The notes beneath the pieces were generated by a model. That model did not search any database. It had not been told where the DNA came from and saw only the letters and a list, made by a program, of their open reading frames with translations. Below, one piece after another: positions 29,096 to 38,749 of a stretch of DNA of 64,000 bases; positions within the stretch are counted from its first letter, which is position 1, and every line of letters starts with the position of its first letter. This DNA is from Lelliottia nimipressuralis. GTDB lineage: Bacteria; Pseudomonadota; Gammaproteobacteria; Enterobacterales; Enterobacteriaceae. The stretch is taken from assembly GCF_004115925.1 (NCBI RefSeq), contig NZ_SDDX01000010.1:1-64000 (forward strand). Reading direction: 5' to 3'. The position numbers were made by a program, and so were the translations under genes.

Positions 29096-29362
29096 ATGAA
29101 AAAATACCTGACACTCATCGTTGTTGCCGGAGCCCTTGCAACCGCCTCGCTTCCCGCCTGGTCCGTTCAGCCGCTCACGACCGATAGCGACACCAGCCAG
29201 CTACGTCCTGCAGGGACAGTCTCCGCAACCGGCGCCGCGAATCTTGACGATCTTCAGCATAAGCTGGCTGAGAAAGCCCGTCAGGAAGGGGCTAAAGGGT
29301 TCGTTGTGGAATCCGCCAGCGGCGACAATCGTATGTTTGGCACAGCAACCATCTACAAATAG
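29096..29362 (+). CDS. mcbA: Periplasmic stress protein McbA (YbiM, DUF1471)
   Basis: An 88-residue exported protein of the DUF1471/YhcN-BhsA family. A signal peptide (KKYLTLIVVAGALATASLPAWS) precedes the family domain with SATGAANLDDLQHKLAEKA and the C-terminal GTATIYK. It matches E. coli McbA, a biofilm and colanic-acid linked protein. The ATG at 29096 is preferred; a GTG two codons earlier is possible. Its paralogue ybiJ lies about 700 bases downstream with ybiI between them, the same order as in E. coli. Confidence 0.93.
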   Translation: MKKYLTLIVVAGALATASLPAWSVQPLTTDSDTSQLRPAGTVSATGAANLDDLQHKLAEKARQEGAKGFVVESASGDNRMFGTATIYK

Positions 29363-29375
29363 TCTCCCCGCCATC

Positions 29376-29411
29376 GAACTGCATCTGTTTAAAAAGATGC
29401 AGTTCTCTTTT
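29376..29411 (+). terminator. Terminator of mcbA
   Basis: GAACTGCATCT pairs with AGATGCAGTTC around eight bases, followed by TCTTTT. Confidence 0.88.
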
Positions 29412-29484
29412 CGCTTGTCTTGACTGTACGTTTTTCAACCCCATATTCATTCTATGAAGGTTTATCTTCCATCAGGAGAGAGCT

Positions 29485-29751
29485 ATGGCTTCCGGTTGGG
29501 CAAATGACGATGCCGTGAACGAGCAGATCAACAGTACAATTGAAGATGCTGTCGCGCGCGTTCGCGGTGAGATACCGCAGGGTGAAAGTCTGTATGAGTG
29601 TGAGGAGTGCGGGGAGATCATTCCCGAGGCGCGGCGTAAAGCCATGCCAGGCGTAAGGCTGTGCATCGCATGCCAGCAGAGTAAAGATTCAAAAAACACT
29701 TCACATTCAGGATATAATCGCAGGGGATCGAAAGACAGCCAGCTACGTTGA
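29485..29751 (+). CDS. ybiI: YbiI, DksA/TraR-type zinc-finger protein
   Basis: An 88-residue protein with one C4 zinc finger: CEECGEIIPEARRKAMPGVRLC then CIACQ, the DksA/TraR pattern (cysteines near residues 35, 38, 56, 59). It lacks the long coiled-coil of DksA, so it is a short TraR-like member. Most likely cytoplasmic and possibly able to touch RNA polymerase; its role in E. coli is not settled. AGGAGAGAG provides the ribosome site. It lies between the two DUF1471 genes. Confidence 0.94.
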   Translation: MASGWANDDAVNEQINSTIEDAVARVRGEIPQGESLYECEECGEIIPEARRKAMPGVRLCIACQQSKDSKNTSHSGYNRRGSKDSQLR

Positions 29752-29773
29752 CTCTTCTTTACCTTAAACGATG

Positions 29774-29808
29774 CCGTAAGCGGTTACCTTTACGCTCACG
29801 GTTTTTTT
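29774..29808 (+). terminator. Terminator of ybiI
   Basis: CCGTAAGCG and CGCTCACGG pair with one mismatch around ten bases, followed by seven T. Confidence 0.82.
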
Positions 29809-29970
29809 AAGACCGCGTGGCAAAACGTGCCCTCTTTACTCCCTCTGTAAAGCGCAACGACAAGAACTGTAAAACGCTGCTCTGAATTTATTAATAATCA
29901 ATAAGTTATTTGTCATTCAATTTTTTTGAGCAATGCTGTCAATTCTCTTCGATTTTATCTTTCGCAAGAA

Positions 29971-29990
29971 AACGTGATACTTATCACATC
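29971..29990 (+). promoter_or_regulatory. CRP-like site upstream of ybiJ
   Basis: CGTGA-N6-TCACA lies 49-66 bases before the ybiJ ATG and differs from the CRP consensus core by one base. A nearby promoter was not fixed, so activation or repression cannot be told. Confidence 0.5.
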
Positions 29991-30036
29991 GACGGAACAT
30001 CGTCCCCTTAACAGAATAACCTGCGAGAGATTAACT

Positions 30037-30297
30037 ATGAAAACCATCAAATATGCTGTTGCCGCTGTTGCCCTGTCTGCTCTGTCATTTGGCGCGTTCG
30101 CTGCGGAATCTGTGACTTCTGCTCAGGCGCAGAACATGAATAAAATCGGTGTGGTGAGTGCTGAAGGCGCGACCACGCTGGATGGTCTGGAAGCCAAACT
30201 GGCTGAGAAAGCGTCTGCTGCGGGTGCAAGTGGTTACACCATCACTTCTGCTAACACCAACAACAAACTTAGCGGTACTGCGGTTATCTACAAATAA
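30037..30297 (+). CDS. ybiJ: YbiJ, exported DUF1471 protein
   Basis: An 86-residue exported protein of the DUF1471 family, paralogue of McbA. The signal peptide is KTIKYAVAAVALSALSFGAFA, followed by AESVTSAQAQNMNKIGVVSA. The conserved segment GATTLDGLEAKLAEKASAAG and the C-terminal SGTAVIYK are shared with the family. Length and sequence match E. coli YbiJ. The ATG at 30037 follows GAGAG. It has its own upstream region with a CRP-like site and its own terminator. Confidence 0.94.
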   Translation: MKTIKYAVAAVALSALSFGAFAAESVTSAQAQNMNKIGVVSAEGATTLDGLEAKLAEKASAAGASGYTITSANTNNKLSGTAVIYK

Positions 30298-30382
30298 CCC
30301 AACGAATTATGCTCCACGCTCGCTATACCCTCTGGCGAGTTGCTCCAACCCTCATTGACCCTGTTGTTGTTACCCTTTGTTT

Positions 30383-30411
30383 GCCCGTCCTCACCGGACG
30401 GGCTTTTTTTT
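30383..30411 (+). terminator. Terminator of ybiJ
   Basis: GCCCGTCC and GGACGGGC form an 8-bp stem around TCACC, followed by eight T. Confidence 0.92.
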
Positions 30412-30413
30412 GT

Positions 30414-31379
30414 CTAGAAAAACTCTGCCACGCGTTTAAGCCCAGCCTCGACGGAATCCGTCTCCCCCGTCGCCAGCAAACAGCACGCCATCTGTAGCTT
30501 CAGTGAGTGCGGAACCGGTTCGCTCCCGGCCAGACAGCGCTCGGTCCAGCGGGCCGTGGTTTCAGCATCTTTTGCCGTCGGCAGAACGACGTCGCCTTCC
30601 GGCTCCTCACCGCGCTCCAGCACGACGCGCGTGCCCTGCTTGTCGATAAGCGTTATCTGCGGGCAGCGCTGCGGATTGGCATACGCCTCGCCTTCGGTGC
30701 CGTGCATCAACAGACCTTTACCGCCAATATCGGCGAAGAAGCCCGCCACGCGAGTGACATACTCCGGATGCGAGACGCTGGACAGACGCAGCGCAGCATC
30801 TTCCTCAAACGGCGTCGCCAGTTTCGCCAGCGTATGAGCACTGTTACGCACGCCCATGCGCCAGCGCATATCCAGCTGTTTTTCGAGAGGGGGGCACAGC
30901 GCGCTCACCGGAATATAGACCGGATGATGGCCTTCGAGTTTGGCCTGCGCCTGTCCGGCATGAAGCGTCGGTGCAATGCCCATTAATTCAAAAATGGTTT
31001 CAGTCAGCACGCGCGTGGGATCGGCGCTGACGCCGTGCACAACGACCGGGAAACCGAGCCTGTTCAGCAGTACCGCCAGCAGCGGCGTCAGGTTCGCCTG
31101 TTTGCGCGCACCGTTATAGGTGGGAATGACAATCGGCATCGGTTTGGCGACAGGCGGCGTCAGGCGGAAGGTTTGCGCCTGCATCGCCTCATAAAACCCG
31201 CGCATCTCCGCTTCTCCTTCGCCTTTAATGCGCAGGGCAATCAGAATGCCGCCCATCTCCAGCTCCGGCACATCGCCGTTCAGCATGTGGGTGTAGAGCG
31301 CGCGAGCGGTTTCCTGGTCCAGATCGCGGGCATGATTCTTCCCGCGCCCTACCTCTTTGATAATTTTGCGATAATCCAC
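30414..31379 (-). CDS. ybiB: YbiB, TrpD2-like nucleic-acid-binding protein
   Basis: A 321-residue protein with the anthranilate phosphoribosyltransferase fold (YbiB/TrpD2 family). E. coli YbiB binds nucleic acids and is linked to the SOS region next to dinG. The N-terminal helical bundle includes LDQETARALYTHMLNG, and the PRPP-like region is altered (PTYNGARKQANLTPLLAVLL), consistent with loss of the classical TrpD reaction. It lies 66 bases downstream of dinG on the same strand, so it may be co-transcribed under LexA control. Confidence 0.94.
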   Translation of the reverse strand: MDYRKIIKEVGRGKNHARDLDQETARALYTHMLNGDVPELEMGGILIALRIKGEGEAEMRGFYEAMQAQTFRLTPPVAKPMPIVIPTYNGARKQANLTPLLAVLLNRLGFPVVVHGVSADPTRVLTETIFELMGIAPTLHAGQAQAKLEGHHPVYIPVSALCPPLEKQLDMRWRMGVRNSAHTLAKLATPFEEDAALRLSSVSHPEYVTRVAGFFADIGGKGLLMHGTEGEAYANPQRCPQITLIDKQGTRVVLERGEEPEGDVVLPTAKDAETTARWTERCLAGSEPVPHSLKLQMACCLLATGETDSVEAGLKRVAEFF

Positions 31380-31445
31380 GACATTTCTCCTGGCAACAAC
31401 ATTGACACACTATAGCCCTGAAAAAGCCATCAACGATAGTGTTGC

Positions 31446-33623
31446 TTATTTTCTGCCGGGACTTCGTCGTCTCGCACCCGGCGCTTTTTTCCGCGCCGCC
31501 ACCACGGTCGTTGGCCGCTTTGTCACTTCCGGTACGTCGGGTTGCTCGATAGGAAATACCGGTAAGGCGTTAAGCAGGCGCTGGCCGTAGTTTTTGGTCA
31601 GCAATCGTCGGTCATAAATGACGATTTCGCCCCAGCAGCCGTGGCTACGAATCAGTCGCCCCACCTGCTGAATCAGGTTAAATGATGCCGCAGGCAGGCT
31701 TTGCACCTCGAACGGATAGCGGTTGAGGCTTTTCAGCCACTCGCCTTCAGTGATCACCACCGGGCTGTCGATGGGCGGGAATGCGATTTTATGGATATGC
31801 ACCTGCGTCAGGTAGTCGCCCTTCAAATCCAGCCCTTCCGCAAAGGACTGCAGACCGATCAGCACGCTGCGCTCGCCGTTATCAATGCGTTTACGGTGGG
31901 TTTCCACCAGCCGGTAACGCGGCTGATCGCCCTGCACCAGCAGCAATAAGCGCAGGTCAGTGACATAGGTTAAAAACAGCTGCATCGCGCGATTACTGGC
32001 AAACAGCACCAGCATGCCGGGGTATTTCTTGCTTTCGACCTGCTCGCGGAAATAGGCGGCCATCTCGGCAATATGCTGCACTTCATGCTCCATTAGCGGC
32101 TCATGCTGCATTTTCGGGATCACCAGTTTGCCCTGCTCGCAGTGGTTAAACGGGGAATCCAGCGAGACAAAGCGGTCGCCCGCTTTCTCTTTGAGACCGC
32201 TCATCTCCTGCAACCGCGAAAAGCTGTTGAGGGAGCGTAGCGTTGCAGACGTAACCACCACGTGCGGCACGCTGCGCCAGATCAGCTTTTCCAGCTGATC
32301 GCTGACGCGAATCCCCACGCAGTGGAAGAAGAGGTGAATTTGCCCGTCTTTGGCTTCCCGCGTCGCCCATTTGGTCACCGGCGCGCCGGAGGCCTGCGCC
32401 ATCGACGCCAGCCGCCACAGCTTGCTTTGGCTCTCAAACATGCTCAATGCGCGATTCATCTGCAATAAAACGCGATGCACGCGCACTACGTCATGCGTCC
32501 CGGTTTTTTCACTGAGATCGTTGAGGAACATCTCCGCCAGCCCGCGCAGCTTTTCCAGGTGCTTCGCCAGTTGCTTGCAGATCTCCATGATCTCATCCGG
32601 CAGCTCCCCCATCGCAAAACGATGTTCCGCTTCCTGGGTGGCCGGAAGATACAGATCGAGGATCGTGTTGAGTGAGGCGATAAGGGCGTAGATCTCTTCG
32701 CAGTGTGCGCTCAGTCGCTCAGGCACCGCCAGCGGCGGCGTGGTTTTGGGGCGGAACTGCTCCATACAGGTGGCAATCAGCTTACAGAACAGATCGAGCT
32801 GCAGGCGAAACCATGGCGCGGTGATTTCTGCACTCATTTCCAAAGCATCGCGCGCCACGTCCGGCAGATGGTGTCCTTCGTCGAGAACCAGCAGCAGGTT
32901 TTTCGGATCGGGAAGAACCGATTCGCTCTCCAGCGCCGCCATCACCAGCGCATGGTTAGCCACCACCACTTCCGCCTCCTGGATTTCGCGACGTGCAACG
33001 AAGAACGGGCATTCACGGTAGTAATGGCAGTTGCGATTCAGGCAGCTGGCTTTATCGGTGCTCAGGCGACGCCACAGATCGTCGCTGATGGCTTTATCCG
33101 TGTGATCGCGCAGGCCGTCCCATTTATAGCCGTCGAGATCGACCTTCAGCGTTGCGCACAGCTCCTGCTCGGCTTTGTTATTCGGGGTGAGATCATCATC
33201 CAGAAACGCCAGCAAATCCTGCTGGGTCGCTTCGGTACTGGCAAGCCCCGCCAGATTGCGTGGGCACACGTAGCGCCCGCGTCCAAACGCAGCGGTGAAC
33301 CGCAGCTCAGGGATAATTTTACGCAGCAGCGGTAAGTCTTTGCTGTAGATCTGATCCTGCAATGCCACGTTGGCGGTGCTGACCACCAGCGTTTTTTGCT
33401 CTTCGCGGGCGATGGCAATGCCAGGAATTAAATAGGAGAGGGTTTTCCCGACGCCAGTGGGTGCTTCGATCGCCAGATGCCGCCCGTCGTCCCCGGCGAG
33501 CGTCTTCGCCACATCGGCAATCATCTGCCGCTGCGGGGCTCGGGGAATAAAGTCGGGGATCTGCTGTTGCAGCGCCTTATACCAGGCGGCAATTTGCGCT
33601 TTGAGCGCAGCGGTTAAAGCCAT
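31446..33623 (-). CDS. dinG: ATP-dependent DNA helicase DinG
   Basis: A 725-residue XPD-like superfamily 2 helicase, 5' to 3', that unwinds D-loops, R-loops and forks. Walker A is EAPTGVGKT (about residues 53-61). The iron-sulphur cysteines are in the expected places: C120 (YVCPRN), C194, C199 and C205 (SCLNRNCHYYRECPFF). The DEAH box appears as VLDEGHHLPD and the late motifs as QQVGRLIRS. It is a few residues longer than E. coli DinG, with a basic C-terminal tail rich in arginine and lysine (AARKKAPGARRRSPGRK). A LexA-like box overlaps its promoter region. Confidence 0.96.
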   Translation of the reverse strand: MALTAALKAQIAAWYKALQQQIPDFIPRAPQRQMIADVAKTLAGDDGRHLAIEAPTGVGKTLSYLIPGIAIAREEQKTLVVSTANVALQDQIYSKDLPLLRKIIPELRFTAAFGRGRYVCPRNLAGLASTEATQQDLLAFLDDDLTPNNKAEQELCATLKVDLDGYKWDGLRDHTDKAISDDLWRRLSTDKASCLNRNCHYYRECPFFVARREIQEAEVVVANHALVMAALESESVLPDPKNLLLVLDEGHHLPDVARDALEMSAEITAPWFRLQLDLFCKLIATCMEQFRPKTTPPLAVPERLSAHCEEIYALIASLNTILDLYLPATQEAEHRFAMGELPDEIMEICKQLAKHLEKLRGLAEMFLNDLSEKTGTHDVVRVHRVLLQMNRALSMFESQSKLWRLASMAQASGAPVTKWATREAKDGQIHLFFHCVGIRVSDQLEKLIWRSVPHVVVTSATLRSLNSFSRLQEMSGLKEKAGDRFVSLDSPFNHCEQGKLVIPKMQHEPLMEHEVQHIAEMAAYFREQVESKKYPGMLVLFASNRAMQLFLTYVTDLRLLLLVQGDQPRYRLVETHRKRIDNGERSVLIGLQSFAEGLDLKGDYLTQVHIHKIAFPPIDSPVVITEGEWLKSLNRYPFEVQSLPAASFNLIQQVGRLIRSHGCWGEIVIYDRRLLTKNYGQRLLNALPVFPIEQPDVPEVTKRPTTVVAARKKAPGARRRSPGRK

Positions 33624-33637
33624 CGGGGAACCTGAAA

Positions 33638-33657
33638 TACTGTATAAACAGCCACTA
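33638..33657 (-). promoter_or_regulatory. LexA box of dinG
   Basis: Read on the minus strand, TAGTGGCTGTTTATACAGTA lies 15 bases upstream of the dinG start. The right half ACAG is perfect and the left half is degenerate, closely resembling the known E. coli dinG LexA site. Confidence 0.8.
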
Positions 33658-33684
33658 TTGTGGCACGTTCGCGGGGTTGTCGCA

Positions 33685-33715
33685 AAAAGAAAAGCCCGGC
33701 GTTAGAGCCGGGCTT
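33685..33715 (-). terminator. Terminator of rhlE
   Basis: AAGCCCGGC and GCCGGGCTT form a 9-bp stem. Read on the minus strand it follows the rhlE stop by five bases and is followed by TTTCTTTTT. Confidence 0.9.
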
Positions 33716-33720
33716 CCAGA

Positions 33721-35115
33721 TTACTGCGCGGAGGCAGGTTTACGCGGGCGGCGTCGGCGTTGGCCTTCACCTGCGGGTTTTGCTTCCCCGCTACGCCATG
33801 GGTTTTCCCCGGCGGGTTTCGCGTCACCCGTACGGCGCGGCGGTTTGCCTGCCGCTTTTGGTGCGCCACCTTCTGAACGGCGCGGCTGCTGGCTTCGGCC
33901 ACCACCGCCCTGTCCACGACCACCGCCGCCGCCACGCTGCTGGCGACCGTTCTGAATTGGCTCCGCTTTGATGGAAGCATCCACTTCATAGCCTTCGAGG
34001 GCGATGCGTGGGATCTCTTTTTTCAGCAGACGTTCGATGTCATGCAGCAGTTTGTGTTCATCGACGCAAACCAGAGACAGCGCTTCACCGGTTGCCGCCG
34101 CACGGCCAGTACGGCCAATACGGTGAACATAATCTTCCGGAACGTTTGGCAGCTCATAGTTCACGACGTGCGGCAGCTCTTCGATGTCGAGGCCACGCGC
34201 CGCGATATCCGTTGCCACCAGAACGCGAATGTCGCCCGATTTGAAATCGGCCAGCGCACGGGTACGCGCCCCCTGGCTCTTGTTGCCGTGGATGGCTGCA
34301 CTGCGAATGCCATCTTTATTCAGCTGTTCCGCCAGGTGGTTGGCACCGTGTTTGGTACGGGTAAAGACCAGCACCTGCTGCCAGTTACCTTCGCCAATCA
34401 TCTGGGACAGCAGTTCCCGCTTACGCTTCTTGTCGACGAAGTGAACGTGCTGGGTCACCTGCTCAGAGGCGGTGTTGCGACGCGCCACTTCGATTTCCAG
34501 CGGATTACGCAGCAGTTTTTCCGCCAGCCCTTTGATCTCGTCGGAGAAGGTCGCGGAGAACAGCAGGTTCTGACGACGTGCAGGCAGTTTTGCCAGCACG
34601 CGACGAATATCGTGGATAAAGCCCATATCCAGCATACGGTCTGCTTCATCCAGCACCAGGATTTCAACCTGATCCAGTTTGACCGCGTTTTGATGTTCCA
34701 GATCCAGCAGACGGCCCGGCGTGGCGACTAAAACGTCAACGCCGCTGCGCAGTTTCATCATCTGTGGATTAATGCTCACACCACCGAAAACCACCAGCGA
34801 ACGGATGTCGAGGTAACGGCTGTATTCCCGGACGTTTTCGCCAATTTGCGCAGCGAGTTCACGGGTGGGGGTCAGGATCAGCGCACGGACCGGGCGACGG
34901 CCCTTCGCGTGAGGCTCTTTCTGAACCAGACGCTGCAGCAGTGGCAGGGTAAAGCCAGCCGTTTTACCGGTGCCGGTCTGGGCACTGGCCATCAGGTCAC
35001 GGCCTTCCAGCACCGCAGGGATCGCCTGCTGCTGAATAGGGGTTGGCTCAACGTAGCCCTGCTCTGCAACAGCGCGCAGAATTTCCGGGTTCAGGCCAAG
35101 GGTATCAAAAGACAT
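33721..35115 (-). CDS. rhlE: ATP-dependent RNA helicase RhlE
   Basis: A 464-residue DEAD-box RNA helicase linked to ribosome assembly. Motifs in order: Q motif [15 protein letters not shown], Walker [22 protein letters not shown] box [13 protein letters not shown] in [36 protein letters not shown]. The C-terminus from about residue 390 is a glycine- and arginine-rich tail with two copies of an AKPAGE-containing unit, longer than in E. coli (454 residues in all there). It is divergent from cecR, and CecR is known to repress rhlE in E. coli. Confidence 0.96.
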   Translation of the reverse strand: MSFDTLGLNPEILRAVAEQGYVEPTPIQQQAIPAVLEGRDLMASAQTGTGKTAGFTLPLLQRLVQKEPHAKGRRPVRALILTPTRELAAQIGENVREYSRYLDIRSLVVFGGVSINPQMMKLRSGVDVLVATPGRLLDLEHQNAVKLDQVEILVLDEADRMLDMGFIHDIRRVLAKLPARRQNLLFSATFSDEIKGLAEKLLRNPLEIEVARRNTASEQVTQHVHFVDKKRKRELLSQMIGEGNWQQVLVFTRTKHGANHLAEQLNKDGIRSAAIHGNKSQGARTRALADFKSGDIRVLVATDIAARGLDIEELPHVVNYELPNVPEDYVHRIGRTGRAAATGEALSLVCVDEHKLLHDIERLLKKEIPRIALEGYEVDASIKAEPIQNGRQQRGGGGGRGQGGGGRSQQPRRSEGGAPKAAGKPPRRTGDAKPAGENPWRSGEAKPAGEGQRRRRPRKPASAQ

Positions 35116-35313
35116 AAAAACTCCGAACCGCCCCGACCGTCACAGGTGTAGTTTTCAGGGAGATAAGACGAAACGAGTAGGACAAAAACCACAATGTCAC
35201 GAAGCAGCGGAGTGTAGCAGATTTTGTGACATGGCGCATAAAATATCCCGGCGGGATTCATCAACAAAATATTGCTCCACCCGACTGGACAAGGTGAAAA
35301 TTTAAACATAATC

Positions 35314-35333
35314 TTAATCAATCGATTGATTAA
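35314..35333. promoter_or_regulatory. CecR operator between rhlE and cecR
   Basis: TTAATCAATCGATTGATTAA is a perfect 20-bp palindrome ending 14 bases before the cecR ATG. It is the only large perfect palindrome in the rhlE-cecR gap, and a TetR-family regulator is encoded next to it, so autoregulation and control of rhlE are likely. Confidence 0.82.
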
Positions 35334-35347
35334 TTTTTAATGACGCT

Positions 35348-36025
35348 ATGAATCCAACTCCGACGACCACCAAAGGTGAACAGGCCAAAAGCCAGCTGAT
35401 TGCCGCAGCACTTGCCCAGTTTGGCGAATATGGCCTGCACGCCACTACCCGCGATATCGCCGCGCAGGCCGGGCAAAACATTGCTGCCATCACCTACTAT
35501 TTCGGTTCGAAGGAAGATTTGTATCTCGCATGCGCCCAGTGGATCGCCGATTTCATTGGCAGCCGTTTTCACGAACAGGTTGCTGCCGCCACCGCGCTGC
35601 TTAGCGAGCCATCGCCGGATCGCGCCGCCATCCGCGCGCTTATCCTGAACGCCTGCAACAATATGATCGCCCTGCTCACCCACGACGATACGCTGAATCT
35701 GAGTAAGTTTATTTCGCGGGAGCAGCTCTCGCCCACCGCCGCCTACCAGCGGGTCCACGATCAGGTTATTGCCCCGATGCACACCCACCTGACGCAGCTG
35801 ATTGCGGCCTACACCGGGCGCGATGCGAACGACACACAGACCATTTTGCATACCCATGCGCTACTCGGCGAAGTGCTCGCTTTTCGCCTGGGCCGGGAAA
35901 CCATCCTGCTGCGCACGGGCTGGACACAATTTGATGAGGATAAATCCGCGCAGATCAGTCAGGTCATCACCTGTCATCTCGACCTGATCCTGCAAGGTTT
36001 AACGCAAAGGAGCCTGGAGTCATGA
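35348..36025 (+). CDS. cecR: TetR-family regulator CecR (YbiH)
   Basis: A 225-residue repressor. The N-terminal helix-turn-helix lies in residues about 10-55 ([20 protein letters not shown], then [16 protein letters not shown]). The C-terminal ligand domain is of the YbiH type ([16 protein letters not shown]). E. coli CecR controls the ybhGFSR operon and rhlE and affects sensitivity to cefoperazone and chloramphenicol. The stop overlaps the ybhG start by four bases, so it leads the exporter operon. A perfect palindrome just upstream is its likely operator. Confidence 0.95.
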   Translation: MNPTPTTTKGEQAKSQLIAAALAQFGEYGLHATTRDIAAQAGQNIAAITYYFGSKEDLYLACAQWIADFIGSRFHEQVAAATALLSEPSPDRAAIRALILNACNNMIALLTHDDTLNLSKFISREQLSPTAAYQRVHDQVIAPMHTHLTQLIAAYTGRDANDTQTILHTHALLGEVLAFRLGRETILLRTGWTQFDEDKSAQISQVITCHLDLILQGLTQRSLES

Positions 36026-37017
36026 AAAAACCTGTCGTCGCCATACTGGCGGTGGTCGTTGTACTGGCAGCCGGGATCGGCGGCTGGCTGTGGTATCAGA
36101 GCCAGCAGGATCGCGGTCTTACGCTCTACGGCAACGTGGATATCCGCACCCTTAATATGAGCTTCCGCGTCGGAGGGCGGCTGGAATCTCTCACGGTGGA
36201 CGAAGGCGATACCATCACCGCCGGGCAGACGCTGGGCCAGCTGGACAAAGCACCGTACGAAAATGCGCTGATGCAGGCCAAAGCCAGCGTGTCCGTGGCT
36301 CAGGCGCAATATGATCTGATGCTGGCGGGCTATCGCGATGAAGAGGTCGCGCAGGCCGCAGCTGCCGTTAAACAGGCGCAGGCCGCGTTTGATTACGCGC
36401 AGAACTTCTACAACCGCCAGCAGGGGTTATGGAAAAGCCGCACCATTTCCGCAAACGATCTGGAAAACGCTCGCTCCTCGCGCGATCAGGCCCAGGCCAC
36501 GCTGAAATCCGCCCAGGACAAATTAAGCCAGTACCGCACCGGTAACCGTCCGCAGGATATCGCCCAGGCAAAAGCCAGTCTCGAACAGGCTCAGGCACAG
36601 CTGGCGCAGGCGCAGTTGGATCTGCATGACACCACGCTGGTGTCCCCGTCCAACGGCACCCTGATGACCCGCGCCGTGGAGCCAGGCAGCATGTTAAGCG
36701 CGGGCAGCACCGTTCTGACGCTCTCCCTCACCCGCCCGGTGTGGGTGCGCGCCTACATTGATGAACCGAATCTGAATCAGGCCCAGCCAGGGCGCGAGCT
36801 GTTGCTCTACACCGACGGGCGTCCCGATAAGCCCTATCACGGTAAAGTCGGGTTTGTCTCTCCGACCGCCGAGTTCACACCAAAAACCGTTGAAACCCCG
36901 GATCTGCGCACGGACCTCGTCTATCGCCTGCGCATTATTGTGACCGATGCCGACGACGCGCTGCGCCAGGGGATGCCGATCACGGTGAAATTTAACGATG
37001 GGGACCGACATGAATGA
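36022..37017 (+). CDS. ybhG: YbhG, periplasmic adaptor of the YbhFSR exporter
   Basis: A 331-residue HlyD-family membrane-fusion protein with an N-terminal anchor ([21 protein letters not shown]), biotinyl-lipoyl half near [20 protein letters not shown], an alanine- and glutamine-rich coiled-coil (residues about 90-200) and the second half [20 protein letters not shown]. It links the ABC exporter YbhFSR to an outer-membrane factor. The start overlaps cecR by four bases and its end overlaps ybhF by eight. Confidence 0.95.
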   Translation: MKKPVVAILAVVVVLAAGIGGWLWYQSQQDRGLTLYGNVDIRTLNMSFRVGGRLESLTVDEGDTITAGQTLGQLDKAPYENALMQAKASVSVAQAQYDLMLAGYRDEEVAQAAAAVKQAQAAFDYAQNFYNRQQGLWKSRTISANDLENARSSRDQAQATLKSAQDKLSQYRTGNRPQDIAQAKASLEQAQAQLAQAQLDLHDTTLVSPSNGTLMTRAVEPGSMLSAGSTVLTLSLTRPVWVRAYIDEPNLNQAQPGRELLLYTDGRPDKPYHGKVGFVSPTAEFTPKTVETPDLRTDLVYRLRIIVTDADDALRQGMPITVKFNDGDRHE

Positions 37018-38749
37018 TGCGGTTATCCAGCTCAATAATCTGGTGAAACGCTTTGCGGGCATGGATAAGCCCGCAGTAGCACCCCTTAATTGCACTCTGC
37101 AAAAAGGCTATGTCACCGGGCTGGTCGGGCCGGATGGCGCAGGTAAAACGACGCTGATGCGGATGCTCGCCGGATTACTGAAACCCGACGAAGGTACGGC
37201 CTCAGTCCTCGGGCTGGACCCGATCAAAGACGACAGCGAACTGCATGCGATGCTCGGCTATATGCCGCAGAAATTTGGCCTGTACGAAGATCTGACGGTG
37301 ATGGAAAACCTTAATCTGTATGCCGATCTGCGCAGCGTCACGGGCGAAACGCGGCAAAAAACCTTCGCCCGTTTGCTGGAGTTTACCTCGCTTGGGCCAT
37401 TTACCGACCGGCTGGCCGGTAAGCTCTCCGGCGGCATGAAGCAAAAACTGGGGCTGGCCTGCACCCTGGTGGGCGAACCGAAAGTGTTATTGCTGGACGA
37501 ACCCGGCGTTGGCGTGGACCCGATTTCTCGCCGCGAGCTGTGGCAGATGGTCCACGAACTGGCCGGTGACGGAATGCTGATCCTCTGGAGCACCTCGTAT
37601 CTCGACGAGGCCGAACAGTGTCGCGACGTCCTGCTGATGAACGAAGGCGAACTGCTCTATCAGGGCGAGCCGACGGCGCTGACGCAGCAGATGTCCGGGC
37701 GCTGTTTTCTCCTACACAGCCCCGATGAGACCAACCGCAAACTGTTGCAGCGGGTACTGAAATGTCCGCAGGTGAGCGACGGCATGATTCAGGGGCGTTC
37801 GGTGCGCGTGATCCTCAAAAAAGAGGCCACCGCCGACGATATCCGCCAGGCACAGGGCATGCCGCAAATTGAGATAGAAGAGACCGCCCCGCGCTTTGAG
37901 GATGCGTTTATCGACCTCCTTGGCGGCGCCAGCACCTCTGAGTCGCCGCTGGGGGCCATTCTGCATACGGTAGAGGGTACGCCCGGCGAGACGGTGATCG
38001 AAGCCAAATCCTTAACCAAAAAGTTCGGGGATTTCGCCGCGACGGATAACGTCAATTTCGCCGTGAAGCGCGGGGAAATTTTTGGTCTGCTCGGGCCGAA
38101 CGGTGCAGGGAAATCGACCACCTTTAAAATGATGTGCGGCCTGCTGGTGCCCACCTCTGGTAAAGCGCTGGTGCTGGATATGGATCTGAAGGTCAGCTCC
38201 GGCAAAGCCCGTCAGCATCTGGGCTATATGGCGCAGAAATTCTCGCTCTACAGCAATCTGACCGTCGAGCAGAATCTGCGCTTTTTCTCCGGGGTCTACG
38301 GCCTGCGCGGGCGGGCGCAAAGTGAAAAAATTGCCCGGATGAGCGATGCCTTTGGTCTTACCCATATTGCCTCGCACGCCACCGACGAACTGCCGCTCGG
38401 CTTTAAACAGCGGCTGGCGCTGGCCTGCTCCCTGATGCACGAGCCGGATATTCTGTTTCTCGATGAACCGACCTCCGGCGTCGATCCCCTCACCCGCCGT
38501 GAGTTCTGGCTGCACATTAACAGCATGGTGGAGAAAGGCGTCACGGTGATGGTGACGACCCACTTTATGGATGAAGCGGAGTATTGTGACCGCATCGGGC
38601 TGGTCTATCGCGGCAAGCTGATTGCCCACGGCACGCCGGACGATTTAAAAGCTCAGGCGGCCGACGATGAGCAGCCCGATCCCACCATGGAACAAGCGTT
38701 TATCACCCTGATTAACGACTGGGATAAGGAGCACGCCCATGAGCATTAA
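37010..38749 (+). CDS. ybhF: YbhF, double ATPase of the YbhFSR exporter
   Basis: A 579-residue protein with two ABC ATPase domains in one chain. The first has Walker [10 protein letters not shown], signature LSGGMKQK and Walker [10 protein letters not shown]; the second has GPNGAGKST, a degenerate signature (LPLGFKQR) and [12 protein letters not shown]. coli YbhFSR is reported to export cations and some drugs, including tetracycline. The start is taken at ATG 37010. It overlaps ybhG and ybhS. Confidence 0.95.
   Translation: MNDAVIQLNNLVKRFAGMDKPAVAPLNCTLQKGYVTGLVGPDGAGKTTLMRMLAGLLKPDEGTASVLGLDPIKDDSELHAMLGYMPQKFGLYEDLTVMENLNLYADLRSVTGETRQKTFARLLEFTSLGPFTDRLAGKLSGGMKQKLGLACTLVGEPKVLLLDEPGVGVDPISRRELWQMVHELAGDGMLILWSTSYLDEAEQCRDVLLMNEGELLYQGEPTALTQQMSGRCFLLHSPDETNRKLLQRVLKCPQVSDGMIQGRSVRVILKKEATADDIRQAQGMPQIEIEETAPRFEDAFIDLLGGASTSESPLGAILHTVEGTPGETVIEAKSLTKKFGDFAATDNVNFAVKRGEIFGLLGPNGAGKSTTFKMMCGLLVPTSGKALVLDMDLKVSSGKARQHLGYMAQKFSLYSNLTVEQNLRFFSGVYGLRGRAQSEKIARMSDAFGLTHIASHATDELPLGFKQRLALACSLMHEPDILFLDEPTSGVDPLTRREFWLHINSMVEKGVTVMVTTHFMDEAEYCDRIGLVYRGKLIAHGTPDDLKAQAADDEQPDPTMEQAFITLINDWDKEHAHEH

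Noticed and set aside
32703-33335. 210-residue plus-strand open frame
   Set aside because: Antisense to dinG, no start signal; dinG is fully supported by motifs.
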